Below are positions 1 through 5,500 of a stretch of DNA of 6,351 nucleotides, one piece after another. Every line of letters starts with the position of its first letter. Positions within the stretch are counted from its first letter, which is position 1. The stretch spans positions 1 to 6,351 of the forward strand of contig JACZQL010000084.1 in the NCBI GenBank assembly GCA_022545745.1, read 5' to 3'. The notes beneath the pieces are model-generated. The model searched no databases. It was not told where the DNA came from and worked only from the letters and a program-made list of their open reading frames with translations. The DNA comes from Deltaproteobacteria bacterium. Its GTDB lineage: Bacteria; Desulfobacterota_B; Binatia; UBA9968. Both the position numbers and the translations under genes were made by a program.

Positions 1-193
1 AGTCAGTACGCGTATGCAGCCGGATCGGGATATCATTATCATTCCCCGTCTTGCCTGTTCCACCCTGGATCCATCCGTGCCGACGCCGCGTACCACTGCG
101 GGGTGGGGAATGGACGCCACAATGCCCATGGGGGGTCATGAGTGGTTTGAAAAGGTCACGGTCCCCGGAGTCGACAAGGTCAAATACATTTAG
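1..193 (+). CDS. UbiD-family decarboxylase/carboxylase, C-terminal fragment
   Basis: The reading frame is open from base 2 to a TAG stop at 191-193, giving 63 residues of a protein whose start lies before the window. The order of motifs fits the C-terminus of UbiD-type enzymes: an R-D-I-I-I-I-P strand, then S-T-L-D-P-S, then a G-M-D-A-T-M-P segment. UbiD homologues carry comparable LDPS and G-x-DAT motifs near the end. The family uses prenylated FMN to decarboxylate, or in some members carboxylate, aromatic and unsaturated acids such as 4-hydroxybenzoate or phenylphosphate-derived substrates. The Glu-Arg-Glu catalytic residues lie upstream and cannot be seen, so activity and substrate cannot be judged. 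It points in the same direction as the molybdenum hydroxylase operon and ends 193 bp before it, so a shared pathway is possible but not shown. Confidence 0.72.
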   Translation, partial: VSTRMQPDRDIIIIPRLACSTLDPSVPTPRTTAGWGMDATMPMGGHEWFEKVTVPGVDKVKYI

Positions 194-249
194 AAAAAAA
201 TTAACTTTGTCGGTTGAATTTTGAATGTCTGAATCGGAGAAGAGATTGC

Positions 250-329
250 TCGCGCAAAGACGCAAAGGGCGCCAAGTTCGGAGGAAATAGCAAGATCTTT
301 CTCTTTGCGAGCTTGGCGGCTTGGCGCGA
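250..329. repeat. Imperfect inverted repeat with CGCAAAG-like units
   Basis: Left arm 250-276 and the reverse complement of right arm 303-329 agree at 21 of 27 positions by hand alignment. Each arm is a short run of degenerate units close to CGCAAAG or CGCCAAG, spaced 8-9 bp. The 26-bp centre (277-302) is AT-richer. The repeat fills most of the gap between the UbiD-like gene and the FAD subunit gene. It resembles the 9-bp-period arms at 4164-4191 and 4301-4328 in design but not in exact sequence. It could form a hairpin in RNA or DNA. There is no T-run after it, so it is not a clear terminator. Confidence 0.7.
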
Positions 330-386
330 AAATCTTTCTTGAAGTTGTTCTGGTGATAATTCTGTCGGTATGAATCTAAAGTTGCT

Positions 387-1274
387 ATGAGAGACTTTGA
401 GTACCATGAGCCGGCCACGGTGGCCGAGGCCTGCCGACTGCTTGAGCAATACGGAGGGGAAGCGCGGGTCTATGCGGGAGGGACCGGCCTGAGCATCCTC
501 ATGAAGCAGGGTCTCCTTCGGCCCAAGGCCTTGATCAATATCAAGAGGATCCATGATTTGAGGGGGATTGAATTTGACTCCACCAAGGGCCTGATCATTG
601 GGGCCCTGGTCACCCATCACGAACTCGAGACATCGGAACTGGTTTGGAAACAACTACCCATCCTGCGCCATGTGGAGAGAGAGGTGGCTAACATCCGGGT
701 GCGGAACATGGGAACCGTAGGTGGAAATTTGGCCTCGGGTGAGCCTCTGACGGATCTCCCGTCCCTTTTCATCTCCCTGGACGCACGGGTGACCATCCTC
801 GGCGCCTCGGCAGAGCGCACGCTTCCCCTCGAAGAGCTCTTCTTGGATTATTACGAGACGGTCCTCGCCGATGACGAAATCTTGACCCAGGTGGTGGTTC
901 CCCCTCCACCGCTTCGTACAGGGATAGAGTACGTCCGGTTTTCCAGCGGCTCGGTGGTGGACAAACCCTGCGTTGGGGTGTCAGTACGCATTTCGCTAGA
1001 ACCAAAGAGTCGAATCTGTCGAGACGTGAGGATTGCCCTGGGCTGCGTTGCCCCCACACCCATGCGCGCCCGCGAGGCGGAACAGGCATTAGAGGGGAAA
1101 CAGTTCGAGCCGGAGGGAGTGGAGCAGGCGGCCAGCCTAGCGTCACAGGAATGCAGTCCGTTGGATGACCTGCGCGGGTCAGAGAAATACAAGAGAGAGA
1201 TGGTGCGGGCCCTGATCAGGCAGGCCGTTCCGACGGCCTATGAGCGGGCTCGAGAAGCAGAGAAGAAGGCATGA
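387..1274 (+). CDS. Molybdenum hydroxylase FAD-binding (medium) subunit
   Basis: This 295-residue protein is the electron-transferring flavin subunit of a three-subunit xanthine-oxidase-family enzyme; it accepts electrons from the [2Fe-2S] subunit. The two FAD contact motifs are present: A-G-G-T-G at residues 30-34 and T-V-G-G-N-L-A at 110-116. A C-terminal CO-dehydrogenase-flavoprotein domain occupies roughly residues 175-280 and ends with the familiar D-x-R-G-S-x-x-Y-K segment (261-269). The length is normal for CoxM-like subunits. The cysteine-rich [4Fe-4S] insertion found after the second flavin motif in 4-hydroxybenzoyl-CoA reductase HcrB is absent: residues 114-130 run straight through with no cysteine. 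The ATG at 387 places the N-terminal F-x-Y-x-x-P motif correctly, but its ribosome binding site is weak. The stop overlaps the next start by ATGA, which implies translational coupling. Confidence 0.93.
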   Translation: MRDFEYHEPATVAEACRLLEQYGGEARVYAGGTGLSILMKQGLLRPKALINIKRIHDLRGIEFDSTKGLIIGALVTHHELETSELVWKQLPILRHVEREVANIRVRNMGTVGGNLASGEPLTDLPSLFISLDARVTILGASAERTLPLEELFLDYYETVLADDEILTQVVVPPPPLRTGIEYVRFSSGSVVDKPCVGVSVRISLEPKSRICRDVRIALGCVAPTPMRAREAEQALEGKQFEPEGVEQAASLASQECSPLDDLRGSEKYKREMVRALIRQAVPTAYERAREAEKKA

Positions 1275-1732
1275 AGAGATCGGTTCGTATGTCAGTCAAC
1301 GGTATCGAGCGGGTGATGGAAGTAGAACCACGAATGACCCTGCTAGAGGTCCTGCGCGAGCGACTCGCATTGACCGGGGCGAAACTCGGCTGCGATATCC
1401 AAGTATGTGGAACCTGCACCGTGCTGTTGGATGGAAAGCCGGTGAGCGCCTGTTCCACCCTTGCGGTGGATGCCGGCGGTTGCAGCGTGACGACCATCGA
1501 AGGACTGGGGGACGGAGACGCCTTGGACCCCCTGCAAGAGGCCTTTATGGATTTTGGTGCGTTGCAGTGTGGTTACTGCACCTCAGGTTTTATTCTGACC
1601 GCCAAGGCACTATTAGCGGAAAACCCGCACCCAACGGAGGCAGAGATCCGCAGCTATTTGACAGGAAACTTCTGTCGGTGCGGGTGTTACCTCGAGATTG
1701 TGGAGGCCGTCCGGAAGGTGGCGGGCCAATAG
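1271..1732 (+). CDS. Molybdenum hydroxylase [2Fe-2S] (small) subunit
   Basis: This 153-residue protein carries the two [2Fe-2S] clusters that pass electrons from the molybdenum centre to FAD. The N-terminal plant-ferredoxin-type cluster is held by Cys41, Cys46, Cys49 and Cys61 (C-x4-C-G-x-C...C). The C-terminal helical domain has Cys100 and Cys103 in CGYC and Cys135 and Cys137 in CRC, all intact. The length is typical of the family. One departure is the tail of the second motif, which reads CRCGCY where the usual form is CRCTGY; it adds an extra cysteine, Cys139. The ATG at 1271 overlaps the stop of the FAD subunit gene by four bases and follows a GAGAAG purine run. The catalytic subunit gene begins 10 bp after its stop. 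Gene order FAD, Fe-S, Mo matches CoxMSL-like operons. Cytoplasmic location is likely, since no Tat or Sec signal is seen. Confidence 0.95.
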   Translation: MKRSVRMSVNGIERVMEVEPRMTLLEVLRERLALTGAKLGCDIQVCGTCTVLLDGKPVSACSTLAVDAGGCSVTTIEGLGDGDALDPLQEAFMDFGALQCGYCTSGFILTAKALLAENPHPTEAEIRSYLTGNFCRCGCYLEIVEAVRKVAGQ

Positions 1733-1735
1733 GAA
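1731..1735 (+). promoter_or_regulatory. Ribosome binding site deciding the catalytic-subunit start
   Basis: AGGAA lies 7 bp before the ATG at 1743 and overlaps the stop codon of the Fe-S subunit gene. This supports 1743 over the in-frame ATG at 1698, which would sit inside the preceding gene and add 15 residues with no family resemblance. Confidence 0.7.
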
Positions 1736-1742
1736 TCGTTCC

Positions 1743-4052
1743 ATGGCGGATCATGCTACGAAGAACTCGGTGCGTCGCTTAGATTTCAAGGCCAAGGTCA
1801 CGGGTAGGGCCGTTTATCTGGCCGATATGAAATTCCCGGGCATGTGTGATGGACGTGTGCTGCGGAGTCAGGTCCCCCATGCGCGGATTCAACGCATCGA
1901 TGCATCCAAGGCGTTGAGGATTCCGGGAGTCCTGGCGGTTTTGACGCGCGATGACATTCTCAAAGACCAGGGGATTGATCCCTACTACGGCCCGGTCTTC
2001 AAGGATCAGACCATTGTGGCAGTGGACAAGGTCCGGCATGTGGGGGATCCCATTGCAGCGGTTGCCGCCAGGGAGCCGGATGCGGCGGAAGAGGCACTTC
2101 AGGCCATCGAGGTGGAATACGAGGAGCTTCCGGCGGTCTATGATGTGCACGAGGCCATCAAAAAAGAGGCACCTTTGGTCCACGAAACGGTTCAGAAACC
2201 GCTGCGTGGCTTCGCAGACCTGGCTGAAATTCAAGCCGTCGAAGGAACGAATATCTGCACCCATTTTAAGCTCACTAAGGGCGATGTGGAAAAAGGTTTC
2301 AAGGAATCGGATTATATTTTTGAGGATACCTTTTCTCTCCCCACCACCCAGCACGCGGCCCTGGAGCCCCATGGTTGCATTGCCTCGGTTGAAGCGGACG
2401 GGCGCATTACGGTCTGGTCCACCACCCAGAATCCCTTTGTGGTTCGAACCCAGCTGTCCAATATCTTTAAGGTACCGGTATCGAAGGTTCGGGTGATAGC
2501 CCCATACTTGGGGGGTGGGTATGGGAGCAAGGTCTATCCCAAACTGGAACCCATAACGGTTGCCCTGGCCATGAAGGCGAGGCTCCCGGTTCGTATTGTT
2601 CTCACTCGCGACGAGGTTTTTGTCACCGTCACGAAACACGCTGCAGCCATCCGATTGAAAACGGGGGTGAAGAAAGACGGGACCCTGGTGGCACGCGAGT
2701 GCGAGATGTTATTCGATACCGGCGCCTATGCGGAGATCGGGCCACGAGTGGCGATGAAATCGGGCTACACGGCGGCCGGCCCTTATAAGATTCCCCATGT
2801 GAAAATCGACTCCCTGTCTGTCTATACCAATAAACCCCCAGCGGGCGCCTTCCGTGGTTTTGGGGTGTCCCAATCCGCTTGGGCCTATGAGTCCCAGATG
2901 GACATGATCGCGGATGCCTTGAAGATGGACCCCTTGGAGATCCGCCTCAAAAACGTCTACGAGGAGGGGAGCGAGTTCGTGACGGGTGAGCATTTAACGA
3001 GCATCGGGTTGAAGAGCTGTCTGGAAAAGGTGGCGGCGTCAGTGGAGTGGAAGAAAAAACCGCGTCAGTCCCGTGACGGTCAGAGCCGTCGAGGAAAGGG
3101 AATCGCCTGCCTCATCAAGGCCACGATTACCCCTTCCGTTTCATGCGCCGCGGTGAAGCTGAACGAGGACGGGAGTGCCACCATCTTAACCGGGACGGTG
3201 GAAATGGGCCAAGGCTCGGATACGGTAATGGCACAGATCGTGAACCACGAGCTAGAAATCCCAATGGACAGAATCCAGGTGTTGGCCGCAGACACCGATG
3301 TGGTTCCCTACGACCTGACCTCCTCATCCAGCCGGTCCACCTTTCACATGGGAAAGGCGATCCAGCTGGCGGCCAGGGACCTCGGCCAGCAGCTAAAGGA
3401 AATTGTCATTCGTGAATACGGGATTCCTGCCGAGCATGTGACGTTATCCGGTGGCAAGGTGAGACTCCCGGAAACAGCACTGGATTACAAAGAAGTGCTC
3501 TTCAAGCGATTTGGGATGCCCGGGGGAACCCTCCTGGGTCAAGGAGAGGTTCGGACCCAGGCCACGAACGCTGAGGGGGAGAAGATGACCTCTGCCTTCT
3601 GGTTCGTAGGGGCCGGGGCCATCGAGGTGGAGGTGGATCTGAGGACCGGCAAGCCGAAGATCCTGAAGTATGCCACTGCTGTAGACGTCGGAAAGGCCGT
3701 CAATCCTCTCGGTTGTCAACAACAACTCCGGGGCGCAGCCATCACTGGCATAGGTCAGGCGTTGTTTGAAGAGCTCGTGTTCGACAACGGGCAGCTGGTG
3801 AATCCAAATTTTATCGACTACATCCTGCCGGCACTGGGAGATATGCCGGAGGTGATTGATCCAATCTCCGTGGAGATTCCCCACAGTGAAGGCCCCATGG
3901 GGGCCAAGGGGATCGGCGAGACGGCCCTTATACCCGTGGCACCAGCCATTGCGAGTGCTGTCTTTGACGCCGTGGGGGTGCGAATTAAGGAACTCCCCGT
4001 AACGGGGGAAAAGATTTTTTTTGCATTGCAGGCCACCAAGGATAAATCCTAA
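1743..4052 (+). CDS. Molybdenum hydroxylase molybdopterin-binding catalytic (large) subunit
   Basis: This 769-residue protein is the catalytic subunit of a xanthine-oxidase-family enzyme, which hydroxylates or reductively dehydroxylates a carbon of an aromatic, heteroaromatic or aldehyde substrate at a Mo-pterin centre. An N-terminal a/b hammerhead domain covers about residues 10-125, opening with a K-V-T-G-x-A-x-Y-x-x-D motif. Two cofactor domains follow, at about 140-390 and 405-735. Visible cofactor motifs are T-T-Q-N (Gln229), GGGYGSK (257-263), GAFRGFG (368-374), E-M-G-Q-G (487-491) and GAKGIGE, whose Glu726 matches the general-base glutamate of the family. The AYRCSFR loop of form I CO dehydrogenase is replaced by GAFRGFG, so CO oxidation is unlikely. 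Phe373 aligns with the substrate-stacking Phe of xanthine dehydrogenase by motif analogy. 4-hydroxybenzoyl-CoA reductase, nicotinate or purine-type dehydrogenases all remain possible. No chaperone gene (XdhC or CoxF type) is present in the window. Confidence 0.94.
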   Translation: MADHATKNSVRRLDFKAKVTGRAVYLADMKFPGMCDGRVLRSQVPHARIQRIDASKALRIPGVLAVLTRDDILKDQGIDPYYGPVFKDQTIVAVDKVRHVGDPIAAVAAREPDAAEEALQAIEVEYEELPAVYDVHEAIKKEAPLVHETVQKPLRGFADLAEIQAVEGTNICTHFKLTKGDVEKGFKESDYIFEDTFSLPTTQHAALEPHGCIASVEADGRITVWSTTQNPFVVRTQLSNIFKVPVSKVRVIAPYLGGGYGSKVYPKLEPITVALAMKARLPVRIVLTRDEVFVTVTKHAAAIRLKTGVKKDGTLVARECEMLFDTGAYAEIGPRVAMKSGYTAAGPYKIPHVKIDSLSVYTNKPPAGAFRGFGVSQSAWAYESQMDMIADALKMDPLEIRLKNVYEEGSEFVTGEHLTSIGLKSCLEKVAASVEWKKKPRQSRDGQSRRGKGIACLIKATITPSVSCAAVKLNEDGSATILTGTVEMGQGSDTVMAQIVNHELEIPMDRIQVLAADTDVVPYDLTSSSSRSTFHMGKAIQLAARDLGQQLKEIVIREYGIPAEHVTLSGGKVRLPETALDYKEVLFKRFGMPGGTLLGQGEVRTQATNAEGEKMTSAFWFVGAGAIEVEVDLRTGKPKILKYATAVDVGKAVNPLGCQQQLRGAAITGIGQALFEELVFDNGQLVNPNFIDYILPALGDMPEVIDPISVEIPHSEGPMGAKGIGETALIPVAPAIASAVFDAVGVRIKELPVTGEKIFFALQATKDKS

Positions 4053-4068
4053 CCAGACATAATTAAGG

Positions 4069-4110
4069 GCTCAAAGGGCAAAGCGCTAAGCGCATGGCGC
4101 AGAGCGTTAA
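4069..4110. repeat. Degenerate 7-bp tandem repeat, six units
   Basis: Six consecutive 7-mers can be laid out from 4069, with consensus close to GCGCWAA; examples are GCGCTAA (4083-4089), GCGCATG (4090-4096) and GCGCAGA (4097-4103). The array starts 16 bp after the stop of the catalytic subunit gene. It forms the left outer border of the palindromic intergenic element. No coding role is seen. Confidence 0.55.
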
Positions 4111-4199
4111 GAATTATTAGCCGCAGATTTACGCAGATTAACGCAGATGAGGATTCGAACATTTCACCGCAGAGACGCAGAGTACGCTGAGGTAATCCC

Positions 4200-4235
4200 T
4201 TTTAGCCCAATCGGGAGACGACGATTGGGCTAAAA
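4200..4235. other. Perfect hairpin 1, 14-bp stem and 8-nt loop
   Basis: Arms 4200-4213 and 4222-4235 pair without mismatch; the stem contains TTTTAGCCCAATCG on its left side. The loop 4214-4221 is GGAGACGA. No T-run follows on either strand, so it is not a standard intrinsic terminator, although it could still slow polymerase between the convergent genes. The central 12 bases CGGGAGACGACG recur in inverted orientation in hairpin 2. Confidence 0.85.
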
Positions 4236-4259
4236 CTTACAGCCTTTATCTGAGCAATG

Positions 4260-4293
4260 TTTTTGTTTGTCGTCGTCTCCCGACAAACAAAAA
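4260..4293. other. Perfect hairpin 2, 13-bp stem and 8-nt loop
   Basis: Arms 4260-4272 and 4281-4293 pair without mismatch; the left arm is TTTTTGTTTGTCG. The loop 4273-4280 is TCGTCTCC, the exact reverse complement of the loop of hairpin 1. Apart from the two base pairs closing the loop, the stem differs in sequence from hairpin 1. The T-run is on the 5' side of the stem on both strands, which is the wrong side for an intrinsic terminator. Confidence 0.85.
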
Positions 4294-4402
4294 TTTAATT
4301 CTCTGCGCCCTCTGCGCCTCTGCGGTGATATTCTTAAAGGGATTTCTTTCTGTGTCCATCTGCGTAAATCTGCGGTTAAAATCTGGTGACTCTTTCCCCA
4401 AT

Positions 4403-4437
4403 GCTCAGTCCTCAGCACTCGTTACTCAGTACTGAGT
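4403..4437. repeat. Degenerate 7-bp tandem repeat with terminal palindrome
   Basis: Five 7-mers close to ACTCAGT run from 4403 to 4437. The last two, at 4424-4437, form a perfect 14-bp palindrome, ACTCAGTACTGAGT. The array is the right-hand counterpart of the 7-bp array at 4069-4110 in period only; the unit sequences are unrelated. The following bases to 4499, before the nitrilase stop codon, show nothing recognisable. Confidence 0.6.
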
Positions 4438-4499
4438 CCGCTTCGGGCAAGTCATCTTTTTCACGATTCAGTTGTCGGCAGAAAACAAGAACGACTTCT

Positions 4500-5444
4500 C
4501 TATTTCCTCTTTTTCGTCTTGGAAACTTTTTTCGCCTGCTTCTTAGGCTTTCTGCCCTTTTGCTGAGCCGCCGGAACCCTGAGGGGTTGAGTAGCCGTTG
4601 GACGTTCTCTAATTCGCATCAGCTCGTTAATGGTAAGGTCGAGATCCTCATCTCGCAGTAAGGGTGACACGGTCCTCTTACGGCGGACTGTCTCAAGGGC
4701 TATCTCCCCGACAACCTGATCCTCATCATAGTACCTTGCCTTTGCCAGGACATTGCCAAAGGGATCCAGGATCTCTGACCCTCCCCAAAATCCCACTCCA
4801 TCCTCAAATCCAGCCCGGTTCCCGTAAATCACATAGAGGCCGAAGGTCTCGGCGTAACTCCGGTTGATCAGCTCCCAGTAACGGGCGTTGTCGTCCTGGG
4901 GTTGGCCCTCCGTGATGCCGCGCAGCGGACTGGAAGAGGGACAGACAATGACTAGGGCACCATCCAGGGCCTCCAGGTAGACAGTGGAGGGATGCCACAG
5001 ATCCTCACAGATGAGCATTCCCATACGGCCAAATTTTGAGTCGAATGCCCGGATCCGATCACCGCGAGCAAAATAGCGTTGTTCATCAAACATGCCGTAG
5101 GTGGGGAGATAGACCTTCCGATGCACGTGGCGGACCTCTCCGCCTTCGAAATAGACCGCCGAATTATAGAAACGGTAGTCGGAGCTCTCTTCCACCAATC
5201 CTGCAACGAAGGCCACCTGGCGACTCAATTCTTTAAGATGCTTCATCTCTCGAGACGAGAGTTTTAGGGCAACATTGGGGACCATATCCCGCAGGAAATA
5301 GCCTGTGAGCGACAGCTCGGGAAAAACGAGTAAGTCCACCCCGTTCTCCCGGGCCTCCCGGATCTTTTCTTCGTAGAGGACCAGGTTGGCCCCAAGGTCT
5401 CCCAGCTTAGGGTTGATCTGAGCAATACCGATTTTGAAGCTCAT
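4500..5444 (-). CDS. Nitrilase-superfamily carbon-nitrogen hydrolase
   Basis: This 314-residue protein has the whole nitrilase fold, about residues 1-275. Its catalytic triad is visible: Glu43 in F-P-E-L-S-L-T-G-Y, Lys110 in H-R-K-V-Y-L-P-T-Y-G and Cys146 in L-I-C-E-D-L-W-H-P. Such enzymes hydrolyse amides, N-carbamoyl compounds or, as a domain of NAD synthetase, glutamine. The C-E-D-x-W and F-x-E-x-R-Y-F features fit the amidase side of the family and resemble NAD-synthetase glutaminase domains, but no synthetase domain follows, so it is a stand-alone amidohydrolase of unknown substrate. The last 18 residues (297-314) are a lysine-rich tail, outside the fold and probably disordered. The ATG at 5444 follows GAGGTG (5452-5447 on this strand). 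The gene lies 56 bp after the TPR gene and converges on the molybdenum hydroxylase operon. Confidence 0.92.
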   Translation of the reverse strand: MSFKIGIAQINPKLGDLGANLVLYEEKIREARENGVDLLVFPELSLTGYFLRDMVPNVALKLSSREMKHLKELSRQVAFVAGLVEESSDYRFYNSAVYFEGGEVRHVHRKVYLPTYGMFDEQRYFARGDRIRAFDSKFGRMGMLICEDLWHPSTVYLEALDGALVIVCPSSSPLRGITEGQPQDDNARYWELINRSYAETFGLYVIYGNRAGFEDGVGFWGGSEILDPFGNVLAKARYYDEDQVVGEIALETVRRKRTVSPLLRDEDLDLTINELMRIRERPTATQPLRVPAAQQKGRKPKKQAKKVSKTKKRK

Positions 5445-5486
5445 AGCACCTCACTGAAGAGAAGTAACACAGGGGATAGCCTCCTT
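5441..5486 (-). promoter_or_regulatory. Possible leader mini-ORF before the nitrilase gene
   Basis: On the minus strand an AAGGAGG sequence (5486-5480) precedes a GTG at 5470-5468 by 9 bases. From that GTG a nine-codon frame (MLLLFSEVL) ends in a TGA at 5443-5441 that overlaps the nitrilase ATG as ATGA. This better Shine-Dalgarno sequence may load ribosomes that then restart on the nitrilase gene. It could equally be chance, since the nitrilase has its own GAGGTG site. Confidence 0.3.
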
Positions 5487-5500
5487 GCAATTTCTCTTCT

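Larger units (their letters stand above)
4121..4375. repeat. Nested palindromic intergenic element
   Basis: Two pairs of inverted arms share one centre near 4247. The outer arms are 4121-4150 and 4346-4375. Each is three 10-bp units with core CGCAGAT, the last right-hand unit being degenerate, and the first 18 bases from each outer end pair perfectly. The inner arms are 4164-4191 and 4301-4328, each three units of about 9 bp with core CGCAGAG, agreeing at 24 of 28 positions. Inside them sit two perfect hairpins at 4200-4235 and 4260-4293. No protein-coding gene is supported here. The element lies between convergent genes. It could be a non-autonomous mobile element, a structured RNA or a DNA-level protein target; the sequence alone does not decide. 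Confidence 0.75.

Noticed and set aside
339..360. Sigma-70 promoter for the operon (TTGAAG at 339-344, GATAAT at 355-360)
   Set aside because: The two boxes are only 10 bp apart and no suitable alternative -35 box was found, so the match is not convincing.
1698..1742. Upstream in-frame ATG extending the catalytic subunit by 15 residues
   Set aside because: It lies inside the Fe-S subunit gene, the added residues do not resemble the family, and AGGAA at 1731-1735 is well placed for the ATG at 1743.
1240..1782. Long plus-strand open frame of 180 codons across the Fe-S subunit gene
   Set aside because: It is an alternative frame of the Fe-S subunit gene; arginine-rich with no motif.
1779..2639. 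Long minus-strand open frame of 286 codons opposite the catalytic subunit gene
   Set aside because: It is antisense to a gene with intact family motifs, has no recognisable domain, and is explained by codon bias.
387..4052. Form I CO dehydrogenase (CoxMSL)
   Set aside because: The gene order matches, but the catalytic subunit has GAFRGFG in place of the AYRCSFR active-site loop.
4200..4293. Bidirectional intrinsic terminator for the convergent genes
   Set aside because: The hairpins are perfect, but no T-run follows the stem on either strand; in hairpin 2 the T-run is on the 5' side.
4121..4375. CRISPR array
   Set aside because: The units are 9-10 bp, degenerate and contiguous, with no unique spacers and no cas genes nearby.
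4230..4418. 62-codon minus-strand open frame in the intergenic element
   Set aside because: It runs through repeat arms and a hairpin, has no homology that I recognise, and has repeat-derived composition.
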